Shown here one piece after another: positions 34,500 to 43,003 of a stretch of DNA of 64,000 nt. The notes below the pieces were generated by a model. The model did no database searches and was not told where the DNA came from. It was given only the letters and a program-made list of their open reading frames with translations. The stretch is from Pseudomonadota bacterium (GTDB taxonomy: Bacteria > Myxococcota_A > Polyangia > Polyangiales > Polyangiaceae). Position 1 is the first letter of the stretch. Each line of letters starts with the position of its first letter. Both the position numbers and the translations under genes were made by a program. Location of the stretch: contig JAFAER010000254.1 of assembly GCA_023423895.1 (NCBI GenBank), positions 23,210 through 87,209 on the forward strand. Direction: 5' to 3'.

Positions 34500-35726
34500 T
34501 CAGCTTGCGATCTCGCGAACGCCTTCGAGCAGGAGATCGATCTCGTCCGTCGTGTTGAACACGTGCGGGCTCGCGCGCACGGTGCCCGGAAGGTGCGCGC
34601 GGTGATGGAGAACGTGCGTGCAGTGGAAGCCCGCCGACACGCACACCGCGAACATGTCGCAAAGAGCACGAGCGACGCTCTCCTGCGTCATCGCAGGGGC
34701 GTCGACGACGAACGTCGCGAGCGCGATCCGCTTCTCCGGCGGAAGCTTCTTCGCGAGCACGCGGACGCCGGGGATGTCCGAGAGGCCGTCGATGAGGTAG
34801 CGGCTCATCGCGAGATCGTGCTCGCGGATGGCGTCCATGCCGATGGATCGCATCCACTTCACGGCAGCGCCGAAGCCGATCGTCGCTTCGATCGCGGGCG
34901 TGCCCGCCTCGAAACGGAACGGAGCATCGCGCGGGACGAAGCCGCCGACATCGATGTCGTTGTTCAGCGAGATCATCCCGCCGCCGACCTGGTAGAGCGG
35001 ACACTTCTGGAGGAAGTCTTGCTTGCTCCAGAGGATGCCGACGCCCGACGGACCGAAGGCCTTGTGGCTCGAGGTCGCCAGGAAGTCGACACCGAGGCGA
35101 GTGACGTCGAGCGGCAGGTGCGAGAGCGACTGTGCCGCGTCCAGGAGGACGGGCACCCCGTGCGCGTGCGCGATGCGGACGACTTCTTCGACGGGCGCGA
35201 TCGCGCCGGTCACGTTCGAGACGTGGCCGATCGAGACGAGCTTGGTCTTCGAAGTGATGAGCGACTCGAGCGTCTCCCAGCGGGGCAGACCGTCCTCGTC
35301 GATCGGCATCGGGACCGGCTTGCCGTGGACGCGCCAGGGGATCCAGTTGGCGTGGTGCTCGCTCGCCGGGAAGACGACCTCGTCTTCCGGACCGAGCTGC
35401 ATTCCGTTCGCGACGAAGTTGATCGCCTCGGTCGTGCCGCGCACGAGGACGATCTCGGAGGGGCTCGCGCCGATGAGCGTCGCCACCTCGCGGCGAGCGT
35501 CGTCGAACAGTCGCGTTGCCTCCTCGCCTAGCGCGTGGACGCTACGATGAACGTTCGCCGTCGCGCCTTCGTAGTAGCCCACGACCGCGTCGATGACCGA
35601 GCGCGGCTTCGGGGTGGTCGACGCATTGTCGAGGAACACGAGCGGGCGCCCGCCGAGCTCGCGTGCGAGCAGGGGGAACTGGGGCCGGACACGAGAGGCG
35701 ACGGCGTTGATGTGGTCGTTCATCAT
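34500..35726 (-). CDS. Cysteine desulfurase-like class V aminotransferase (SufS-like)
   Basis: This 408-residue PLP enzyme shows FLDNASTTPKP at the start, RGTTEAINFVA, SEHHANWIPWR and LLDAAQSLSHLPLDV. The PLP lysine lies in SSHKAFGPSGVGILW. A cysteine sits at the SufS active-loop position (SAGFHCTHVLHH). These are the hallmarks of SufS/CsdA-type desulfurases. There are no other suf genes nearby; it is coupled by a one-base stop/start overlap to an adenylate-forming enzyme. A role outside Fe-S assembly, such as sulfur supply for a small molecule, is possible but unproven. Confidence 0.87.
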   Translation of the reverse strand: MMNDHINAVASRVRPQFPLLARELGGRPLVFLDNASTTPKPRSVIDAVVGYYEGATANVHRSVHALGEEATRLFDDARREVATLIGASPSEIVLVRGTTEAINFVANGMQLGPEDEVVFPASEHHANWIPWRVHGKPVPMPIDEDGLPRWETLESLITSKTKLVSIGHVSNVTGAIAPVEEVVRIAHAHGVPVLLDAAQSLSHLPLDVTRLGVDFLATSSHKAFGPSGVGILWSKQDFLQKCPLYQVGGGMISLNNDIDVGGFVPRDAPFRFEAGTPAIEATIGFGAAVKWMRSIGMDAIREHDLAMSRYLIDGLSDIPGVRVLAKKLPPEKRIALATFVVDAPAMTQESVARALCDMFAVCVSAGFHCTHVLHHRAHLPGTVRASPHVFNTTDEIDLLLEGVREIAS

Positions 35727-37033
35727 CAGGCTCCCTCGCAGCCGTCGAAGGCTGCGGAAAGAGAGAGAGGCACTTTGCGGATCACGGAGCGATACTTGCC
35801 GTTCGGCTCGACGCCGATCGCGGTGCTGCTGCGGGCGGTGACCTTCATCCCCGCGAGGAGTGGAGCGAGCGCCTGCTCGACGTTCGACGGCGATCCGCCG
35901 ACGACCTCCACCTCCACCGCCGCAGGCTCCGTCTGCACCACCTGATAGGCGCGCGCGTCGGCCGGCGCGATCGTGCGGTCGATCGCGCCAGGTGTCACGA
36001 GGCCGCCGTCAGGAAGGACGACCGCGTCGTCGATCGAGCCCTCGACCGACGCGATGGGAGCGACGCTGGTGAAGCGGCCTTCTCCGGCCGTGACCTGCAC
36101 GAGGTCGCCGAGGACGAAGCGGACGAGCGGCTGGACCTCGCGCTCGAGGGTCGTGACGACCACCAGCGCGACATTTTCTGCACCCGGAGTCGCGACCTTC
36201 GCCGGCAAGAGCTCGACGTGCGTCGCAAAAGGTGCATGGTGCATCTTGCCGTCGTCGCCCTGCACGAACAGCGTGCCGACCTCGCGCGCCGCGAGGACGT
36301 CGACGACCGGGCCCGAATGAACACGAGAGAGAGCCTCGCGATGAGCGCGTGTCGCCCGCGCGCGCATCGTGGCGACGAAGCCGCGGACGTCGAGCCTGCG
36401 GCCGAGGACCGCGGCGTGCCGCGCGAGGACGTCGAGATAGAACGGGTCTGCGAGGAGCGCCGTGGTCTCGTGCATCGCGAGCTCGTCGAGCATCCGCGTC
36501 ATCACGGGCTCGGTCCAGAACGTCGGATCTTGGCGCGAGTTGAGGTGGAGGCGATGGCCCTCGAGCCGCTCCTCGTAGCTCGGATCGCCGGAGCCGCACG
36601 AGCCGGTGCCGCGCTCGGGGACCCAGAGCACGGCATCACGCAGCGGGCCGCTCGCCAGCGCGCTCGCCGCGCGCGGATGGATCGCGAGGGCGCGTCGCTC
36701 CTGCTGGCGCCACCACTTCGCGTCGAAGAGGATCCTCACGCGCGAGGCCGCCGTGCCCGCATCGACGACGGACACGGCACCCGATGCGAGCTCCGCCTTC
36801 GCGTCACGACCTTCGGGGAACCACACCTTGGGAAGTGTGGGGCGCACGCGGTCCCGCGTCAGCAGCGGAAGCTTCGCGAGCACGGAGTCGAGCGAGGCCT
36901 GCGGGTCTTCCGTCACACGCTCCGCGAGATTTTGTTTCGCGTAGAACGGCACCGCGCCGAGCGCGCGGCGGATCGCGCCGACCGTTCGGGCCTCGTGCTC
37001 GGGATCGCGGGAGAGAGCTCCGTCGAACGGCAT
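35726..37033 (-). CDS. Phenylacetate-CoA-ligase/CapK-like adenylate-forming enzyme
   Basis: This 435-residue protein has the N-terminal VPFYAKQNLAERV and KLPLLTRDRVRP of the PaaK/CapK group and LVRFVLGDLVQVTA in the C-terminal part. The ATP P-loop that usually reads SSGTTGxP is replaced by DAGTAASRVRIL, so it is divergent. It may activate an acid with ATP, but the substrate is unknown and activity may be altered. The ATG at 37033 is the plausible start. It is divergent from the kinase gene at 37155 and coupled to the SufS-like gene. Confidence 0.6.
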   Translation of the reverse strand: MPFDGALSRDPEHEARTVGAIRRALGAVPFYAKQNLAERVTEDPQASLDSVLAKLPLLTRDRVRPTLPKVWFPEGRDAKAELASGAVSVVDAGTAASRVRILFDAKWWRQQERRALAIHPRAASALASGPLRDAVLWVPERGTGSCGSGDPSYEERLEGHRLHLNSRQDPTFWTEPVMTRMLDELAMHETTALLADPFYLDVLARHAAVLGRRLDVRGFVATMRARATRAHREALSRVHSGPVVDVLAAREVGTLFVQGDDGKMHHAPFATHVELLPAKVATPGAENVALVVVTTLEREVQPLVRFVLGDLVQVTAGEGRFTSVAPIASVEGSIDDAVVLPDGGLVTPGAIDRTIAPADARAYQVVQTEPAAVEVEVVGGSPSNVEQALAPLLAGMKVTARSSTAIGVEPNGKYRSVIRKVPLSLSAAFDGCEGA

Positions 37034-37120
37034 CGCGTGGTGCTTAGCAGGGCCCGAAACCGCCGAGAAGGCGCACACCTTGGCGCGTTGCGTCAGCGCC
37101 GTCGGCATTGGTCTGCAAAG

Positions 37121-37148
37121 TGGCCAACGGAATCCCTGTTGGTATACT
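37121..37148 (+). promoter_or_regulatory. Possible promoter giving a nearly leaderless kinase mRNA
   Basis: TGGCCA (37121-37126), a 16-base spacer and TATACT (37143-37148) resemble a sigma-70-type promoter. The -10 box ends six bases before the ATG at 37155, so the transcript would start at or near that codon. If the gene really starts at the in-frame ATG at 37233, the leader would be normal. Confidence 0.35.
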
Positions 37149-37154
37149 CGGGGG

Positions 37155-38687
37155 ATGACCGCGAGCGACGCCTTGGGCCCTGCGGCCACCGGAGAGCCGC
37201 GCTCCTCGATCCCGCCTGATCTCACACCGGGAATGCGCATCGCAGGGAAATACGAGCTTCGACGCAGGATCGGGGCCGGCGCCATGGGCGAGGTCTGGGC
37301 AGCGAAACACGTCACGCTCCAGGAGGAAGTCGCGGTCAAGCTCGTCCTTCGTGACGTTGCGCACGGTGACGGGTCGTCCGCGGACAGCCGGTTCCTTCTC
37401 GAGGCGCGCGTTGCGTCGCAGCTCTCGCGCAAGACCCGGCACATCGTCTCCGTCACCGATCACGGTGAGCACGGGCCCTACGCCTACCTGGTGATGGAGC
37501 TGCTCGCGGGAGAGTCGCTCGATGCTCGGCTCGCGCGCACGGGGCCGATGCCTCTCGAGAAGGTCGTCCCGCTCGTGTACCAGGTGGCCCGCGCCCTCGC
37601 GGTCGCGCACGCCGACGGGATCGTGCACCGCGACCTGAAGCCTTCGAACGTGTTCGTCACCGTCGACGAAGAGGGCAGAGCGCTCGTGAAGATCCTCGAC
37701 TTCGGCATCGCGAAGCTCCGCGCGTCGATGCAGCGGATCCCCGCGGCCGAGCCGGTCGACGACGCGAGCGCGATCGCAGCGCGCCCGTCGCTCGTGGAGC
37801 GTGAGGCGCCGAGCCACGCAACGCTGACGGGGTTCTTGCTCGGGACGCCGGCGTACATGAGCCCGGAGCAGGCGAGCGGAAGGAGCATCGATCATCGCGC
37901 CGACGTCTGGGCGCTCGCGGTGATCGCCTACCATTTGCTCACGGGTGAATATCCGTTCGACGGTCCGACGCCGGAGGAGCTGCTCTTGCGGCTGTGTCGT
38001 GTCCGCCCGATCCCGATCACAGAGCATCGAACCGATCTCCCGCCGGCGATCCTCGATCTGTTCGGACGTGCCTTCGCCAAGCACCTCAACGCTCGCTTCC
38101 AGTCGGCCGTCGCGTTCGCGGGCGCGCTGGAGCACGTGCTCATCGCGCAGAAGACAGCGCAAGGCTCTGCCCCTCGTCCGATGAAGGCGATCTCGGTGCC
38201 GCCCGCGAGCGATCTCGCGCGTGCCGTGCGCGAGCCGAAGGCGACCGAGAGCTCGATCGTCGCGGCCGGTGTTCCGCGCAAGCGGAAGCTCTGGCCGAAG
38301 CTCGTCGCGGCGGCGGCGGTGCTCGTCGTGCTCCTGACGACCGCCTCGATGCTCACGGTCTATTTCGAACGAGACACCAAGACGACCAGCCTTGCGCCGA
38401 GGGCGCCCGTGACGAGCATCGGCGGGCCGCGGGCGATCGCCGAGCGCGACGAGATCCCTCCGCCCGAGCCGTCCGAGATCTCCGCGGCGCCGGCGATCGA
38501 GGCGTCGGAGCTGCCCGCGGCTCCCGAAGAACCCGTCCTGCGCACGGCGCTCCTCGCGCCGCGCCCGCAGGTCGTGCCGACGACGACGTCGCTGCCGGTC
38601 AATCCTCCGCCGGCAGCGACGTCGCCCGTCGCTGCGTCACCCCAGCAGGCGCCTGCGAAGAACATCGATCGCTCCGAGGTGTTCTGA
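37155..38687 (+). CDS. Membrane Ser/Thr protein kinase
   Basis: This 510-residue protein has a kinase domain at about 33-310 (GAGAMGEVWAAKH, VAVKLVLR, HRDLKPSNVF near 157, ILDFGIAKLR, MSPEQASG). A linker leads to a membrane helix at about 378-400 (LVAAAAVLVVLLTTASML). The extracytoplasmic tail is Pro/Ala-rich and has no clear domain. Its stop lies 32 bases before the sulfatase gene on the same strand. Input signal and targets are unknown. An alternative ATG at 37233 would still leave the whole kinase domain. Confidence 0.9.
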   Translation: MTASDALGPAATGEPRSSIPPDLTPGMRIAGKYELRRRIGAGAMGEVWAAKHVTLQEEVAVKLVLRDVAHGDGSSADSRFLLEARVASQLSRKTRHIVSVTDHGEHGPYAYLVMELLAGESLDARLARTGPMPLEKVVPLVYQVARALAVAHADGIVHRDLKPSNVFVTVDEEGRALVKILDFGIAKLRASMQRIPAAEPVDDASAIAARPSLVEREAPSHATLTGFLLGTPAYMSPEQASGRSIDHRADVWALAVIAYHLLTGEYPFDGPTPEELLLRLCRVRPIPITEHRTDLPPAILDLFGRAFAKHLNARFQSAVAFAGALEHVLIAQKTAQGSAPRPMKAISVPPASDLARAVREPKATESSIVAAGVPRKRKLWPKLVAAAAVLVVLLTTASMLTVYFERDTKTTSLAPRAPVTSIGGPRAIAERDEIPPPEPSEISAAPAIEASELPAAPEEPVLRTALLAPRPQVVPTTTSLPVNPPPAATSPVAASPQQAPAKNIDRSEVF

Positions 38688-38719
38688 CGAAGCGATAGGT
38701 CGGCTACCCTCGCGCCGAG

Positions 38720-40546
38720 ATGGCCGTCTGGAGCGCGATCCGCCACCTACGGGTGCTCGCTGCGGCGCTCTTCGTGCTCCAGTTCGCGGCCCTCGACGTC
38801 GTGACGCGCTCGGGGGAGCTCGCGTCGAGGAGCCCCGGCCACACGCTGCTGGTTCGGGTCGGATCGGCGTGCCTCTGGACCGGCGCGGTGCTCCTCGCGC
38901 GGACGCGCGTACGGCGCATCGTGTTCGCGCTCGTCGCGTCCGTCGTCCTCGTCGTGCAGGCCCTCGTGTTTCGCTACTACCACGCGCCGCTCGACGTTCA
39001 GGTGGCGGCGACGGCCGTCCATGCGTTCCGCGACGTGCGGCCCGTTCTCGTTCGCGCGCTTCCGGCAGCCTTCCTCGCCGGAACGGTGGCGTTCGCGTGT
39101 GAGCTCGCGCTCCTGTCGTCCGTGCACGCGTCGCGGACTAGCCTCATGGTCGTTCCGCGCCGGTTGCGAACACTCGTCGCGCTCGGGCTCTTCGTCCTCG
39201 CGTTTGCGATCGCGGGGCTCGGACGCTTGCGGGACGCGACGCCGGAGGTCGCCGCCGCGCACGCGCTGTCGGCGGTGTTCACGGTGAAGCCCACCGCGAC
39301 GTTCGGCGCCGTCTCGCTGCCACCGCTCTTCGGCACGAAAAACGAGCTGCCCGATGTCCTCGTCGTCCTCAGCGAAAGCGTGCGTGCGCGCGACTACGTC
39401 GTCGAGGGCGAGCTCGCGACCGCGCCGGCGGCGGCGGCGCTCACACCGGGACGCGTCGACCTTCGCGAGATGCGATCCGTCTCGAGCTACACCGCCGTGT
39501 CGCTCTCCGCCGTGTTGACGGGGCGCTCACAAGAAGGGGCGCGCGACGAGATCCTTCGCACGCCGAATCTCTTCGACGTCGCACGGGCGGCGCGGACAGG
39601 CCGCGACGAGCGCTACACGGTCCTCTACGTGTCCGCGCAGTCGGAGACCGTCTTCGAGGCGAAGGACGTGCGTGCGTCGGTCGACACGTTCTTCACGGTC
39701 GAGTCGATGCTCGGGCGAGACATCGACGACGAGGAGTACGTGACTCTACCTGTCGATGCGAACACGACGACGGAGCTCGAACGTGTCCTCCGCGCGACGA
39801 CGGGCCCGGTGTTCGCGATGTTGCACCTCGCCGGCACGCATGCGCCGTACTACGTCGACGAGAACGCCGCGCCGTTCCGGCCGTGGTCCCACGTCGTGAC
39901 GTGGTCGGGCATGCCGCAGCTCCACAACGCGTACAAGGACGCGATCGTCGCGCAGGATCGAGAGGTGGCGCGAGCGCTCCGCGCCTTCGCCGAACATGCC
40001 GGCTCACGCCCGCGCATCGTGATCTTCACGAGCGACCACGGCGAAGCGTTCGGTGAGCACGGTGCCATCCATCACGGGCAGAACCTCTACGACGAGCAGA
40101 TCCACGTGCCCGGCTGGATCTGGGCCTCGCCCGGCGCGCTCGGCCCGGAGCAACAGGCAGTGCTCGCGTCCGCGGGGAGTCGCTTCGCGACGCACCTCGA
40201 TCTGTTGCCGACGGTCCTCGATGTCCTCGGCCTCGGCGACAACACCGCGCTCCGCGACATGCGCGCGAAGCTCTCCGGCGCGAGCCTCGTCCGCCCCGCG
40301 CCCCCTTCGCGCGCCCCCGTCCAAGTGACGAACTGCACGGGCATGTTCCCGTGCCCGCTCGACACGTGGGGCCTCCTCACCGACGGCCGCAAGCTCGTCG
40401 CCCAGCGCTGGGACGCCGACTGGGGCTGCTTCATCCTGGGCGGAGACGAGCACCCAGCCCCCATCGACGACCCGGAGTGCCAGAACCTCCGAGCCGTCTC
40501 CCGCACAACCTACCCGACGCTCCCCAACGGCCACCCGAACCGCTGA
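38720..40546 (+). CDS. Membrane-anchored sulfatase/phosphatase (LtaS-like layout)
   Basis: This 608-residue protein has four or five N-terminal membrane helices (to about 180) and then a sulfatase-fold domain facing the periplasm. Visible are VLSESVRARDY (metal site), SVSSYTAVSLSAVLTGRSQ (nucleophile region, Ser or Thr), FAMLHLAGTHAPY and FTSDHGEAFGEHGAIHHG (metal site). This layout is shared by lipoteichoic acid synthase, phosphoethanolamine transferases and some arylsulfatases. The target is probably a lipid or envelope glycan. No Cys-x-Pro-x-Arg sulfatase signature was seen, so phospho-transfer is at least as likely as sulfate removal. Confidence 0.8.
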   Translation: MAVWSAIRHLRVLAAALFVLQFAALDVVTRSGELASRSPGHTLLVRVGSACLWTGAVLLARTRVRRIVFALVASVVLVVQALVFRYYHAPLDVQVAATAVHAFRDVRPVLVRALPAAFLAGTVAFACELALLSSVHASRTSLMVVPRRLRTLVALGLFVLAFAIAGLGRLRDATPEVAAAHALSAVFTVKPTATFGAVSLPPLFGTKNELPDVLVVLSESVRARDYVVEGELATAPAAAALTPGRVDLREMRSVSSYTAVSLSAVLTGRSQEGARDEILRTPNLFDVARAARTGRDERYTVLYVSAQSETVFEAKDVRASVDTFFTVESMLGRDIDDEEYVTLPVDANTTTELERVLRATTGPVFAMLHLAGTHAPYYVDENAAPFRPWSHVVTWSGMPQLHNAYKDAIVAQDREVARALRAFAEHAGSRPRIVIFTSDHGEAFGEHGAIHHGQNLYDEQIHVPGWIWASPGALGPEQQAVLASAGSRFATHLDLLPTVLDVLGLGDNTALRDMRAKLSGASLVRPAPPSRAPVQVTNCTGMFPCPLDTWGLLTDGRKLVAQRWDADWGCFILGGDEHPAPIDDPECQNLRAVSRTTYPTLPNGHPNR

Positions 40547-40550
40547 TCAC

Positions 40551-40657
40551 AGTCCTCAGTCCTCAGTCCTCAGTCCTCAGGTAGCGGAGCCTGAGGCCTG
40601 AGGCCTGAAGCCACTCTCGGCGTCTCTCTCTCCCTGAGGCCTGAGGCCTGAGGCCTA
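40551..40657. repeat. Heptamer arrays forming a long imperfect hairpin
   Basis: AGTCCTC occurs four times in a row at 40551-40578. CTGAGGC units follow at 40591-40610 and at 40634-40654. CCTCAG in the first array pairs with CTGAGG in the later arrays, with one mismatch every seventh base. The arrays fill the gap between the convergent sulfatase and TonB-receptor genes, and the last unit touches the receptor's TAG stop (40655-40657). Confidence 0.8.
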
Positions 40658-43003
40658 AAAACTCACCTTCACCCCGACCTGCAGCCACCGCGGCGCGTTC
40701 GGCCGTGCCCCGTAAGGTCGCCGCCCGATGATGTTCTCGGCGCCGAGCGCGTTCCGCAGGTTTGCGTAGACGCGGAGCCAGCGGAGGACGTTCACGTAGC
40801 CACCGAGGTCGAGGTAGACCTGCTCGTCCGTCGCCAAGGCCTGGTCGATCGGCTGGTTGCCTGCCTGCTCGCGCATGGGCGCGACGTAGGTCACGGCGCC
40901 GTTGATGCCGCCGCGCCGGTGTTCGGCCGCGAGCGTCAGATTGAGCTGATGACGCGGGATGTACGGGATCTGATCGCCCTTGCGAACGACGCCGTAGATC
41001 GGGTCCTGCGACGTGAAGTCGTTCAGGAACTCTCCGTACGTGTACGTGTACGCGACGCTCGCGGGGAAGCGGAACTGACGGAAGCGCTGCTCGTGTGCAG
41101 CCGAGGCCTCGATGCCGTAGATGCGCGCCTCGCCCGCATCGAACTGCCGGTCGAGATTGGTCGTGACGCAGCCGCTGGCGAGCGTGCAGACGTCGGTGAG
41201 GTTCGAGTAGTCGTTGTAGAAGCCGATGATCTCGGCGCGCGAGCTCCCGCGTGTGTAGCGCGCGCCGGCCTCGTAGTTGACGCTGTACTCGGGCTTGACG
41301 TGCGCCTCGCTCCCGGGCGCCGGCGGGCTGAAGCCGCGATAGACGCCGGCGAGGACGCCGAGATTGCGGAGAAGCTCGTAATAAGCGCCGATGCCGGGCA
41401 TGACGGCGGCGACGAACGAGTCCTTGTTCTCGTTCGTGCGGTAGTCCTCGCTCCGCGCGTCGATGAGCTCGACGCGTGCGCCCGGCGTCACGGTGAGGCC
41501 GCGCCACGTCATCGCGTCCGTGAGGTGGACGGCGAGGGCATGCGTGCGCGCGAAGTTGTCGGACGTCGTGATGACCGGCTCGTCCGAGGGGACGAGAACG
41601 CCACCCTGCATGAGGTAAGCGGACTCGGTGTGGAGCCGCTTGATGTGGTCGTAGTGGAAGCGAATGCCGCTCTCGAACCGGTGCTCGAGCGGGCCGGTCT
41701 TCGTCGTCGTCGAGAGGACGCTCTGGATGCCCTGGCTCACGAACGAGCGATTGTTCGGCCCGACGTAGAGCGTGTCCGCCGCGGAGCCGGTGTCGACGCG
41801 GCCCGTCAGCACGGCGTGATAACCGGCGTAGGTCGGGTCGTCCGCGTTCGCCAGCACGGTCGACGGTGATGCGCCGCCGAGACGATTCAGCTTGTTCCAC
41901 GTGCGCTGGTAATCGAACCGGTAGACGCTCGTCTTGATCTGGTAGGACGACTCGGGCCCTTCGAGCGTGTGCGTCGCGACGATGCCCGTCCGATGATTCT
42001 TCATCTGGTCGAGCATGCTCGCGGGATAGCGACGGTACGGATCCGTGCGGAAGTCCGCGTCCGACTGGCCGAGATAGGTCTCGTTGGAGACCTCGTCCGC
42101 GTACGAGAGCTTCACCTGGAAGCGGTTCTTCGTTCTTGCGGACGGATCGATCGTGTACGCGGCCTTCACCATCCAGTCGTTGCGCGTCGAGCCCGTGTCG
42201 GCGCCGCTCGGGAGGTTGGTGAAGCCGGTGTTGTGCAGGCGAACGCCTTCGACGAGGAACCCGAGGCGCTCGTCGCCGGTGCCGAACCATGCGTGCGCCT
42301 TCTGGTAGCCGTAGTCGCCGCCCGCGAGATCGAGGGCGCCGCTCGTCCGCGTGGGAATGGGACGCGAGATGAAGTCGATCGCGCCGCCGACCGTGTGCGG
42401 GCCGTACGCGATGGCGCCCGGGCCTTTGACGACGCGCATCTGCGTCATGCGCGTGACGAGCGGGAAATAGTACGCAGCGGGTGCGGAATACGGAGCGGGA
42501 CCGAAGAGGATCCCGTCCTCCATCAGCGTGAGCTTCTTGCTGCGATCCGGATTCGCGCCGCGGATGCCGATGTTCGGGCGGAGGCCCACGCCGTCTTCGC
42601 CGCGGACGTACACGCCAGGGACCTGCTGCAGGATCTGGCCGGGATCGTCGTATTCGAAGCGCTCGAGCTGATCCTTCTTCAGCACCTGCGCGGACCCCGC
42701 CGTATGCGAGAGCGCGGTGCCGGCGATCAACACTTCTTCGGCGGGCGCGGGCGCGGGCGCCTGGCTTGGACGCCCCGCGGGAGGCTGCGCAGCCGCCTGC
42801 GCGGGAGGCTCTGCAACCGGCGCGGGGGCGAGTGGTGCCGGCTGTGCGGGTGTTGCCGGCGGGATCTGCGCTCCGTCGGGAGGGGCTGCCGCCGGATCAG
42901 TGTCCTGCGCGGCGGCTTGGCGAGCCGTACCCAGGACGAGACCACCGAGGACGACGAGGCTGGTGAGCGGACGAAGCGAGCGAGGGAGCGAGGAGCGGAT
43001 CAC
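40655..43003 (-). CDS. TonB-dependent outer-membrane receptor
   Basis: This 782-residue receptor starts at GTG 43003 with a signal peptide (to RQAAAQ), a Pro/Ala/Gln-rich linker and a plug domain (LSHTAGSAQVLKKDQLERFE, ILQQVPGVYVRGEDG, IGIRGANPDRSKKLTLMEDG, VVKGPGAIAYGPHTVGG). The beta-barrel runs to a C-terminal WLQVGVKVSF. The plug recalls FecA-like and other metal-chelate receptors. It would take up an iron or other metal complex using TonB energy. It overlaps the HTTM gene by 4 bases and is the last gene of a four-gene operon behind the Fur-like site. Confidence 0.92.
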   Translation of the reverse strand: MIRSSLPRSLRPLTSLVVLGGLVLGTARQAAAQDTDPAAAPPDGAQIPPATPAQPAPLAPAPVAEPPAQAAAQPPAGRPSQAPAPAPAEEVLIAGTALSHTAGSAQVLKKDQLERFEYDDPGQILQQVPGVYVRGEDGVGLRPNIGIRGANPDRSKKLTLMEDGILFGPAPYSAPAAYYFPLVTRMTQMRVVKGPGAIAYGPHTVGGAIDFISRPIPTRTSGALDLAGGDYGYQKAHAWFGTGDERLGFLVEGVRLHNTGFTNLPSGADTGSTRNDWMVKAAYTIDPSARTKNRFQVKLSYADEVSNETYLGQSDADFRTDPYRRYPASMLDQMKNHRTGIVATHTLEGPESSYQIKTSVYRFDYQRTWNKLNRLGGASPSTVLANADDPTYAGYHAVLTGRVDTGSAADTLYVGPNNRSFVSQGIQSVLSTTTKTGPLEHRFESGIRFHYDHIKRLHTESAYLMQGGVLVPSDEPVITTSDNFARTHALAVHLTDAMTWRGLTVTPGARVELIDARSEDYRTNENKDSFVAAVMPGIGAYYELLRNLGVLAGVYRGFSPPAPGSEAHVKPEYSVNYEAGARYTRGSSRAEIIGFYNDYSNLTDVCTLASGCVTTNLDRQFDAGEARIYGIEASAAHEQRFRQFRFPASVAYTYTYGEFLNDFTSQDPIYGVVRKGDQIPYIPRHQLNLTLAAEHRRGGINGAVTYVAPMREQAGNQPIDQALATDEQVYLDLGGYVNVLRWLRVYANLRNALGAENIIGRRPYGARPNAPRWLQVGVKVSF

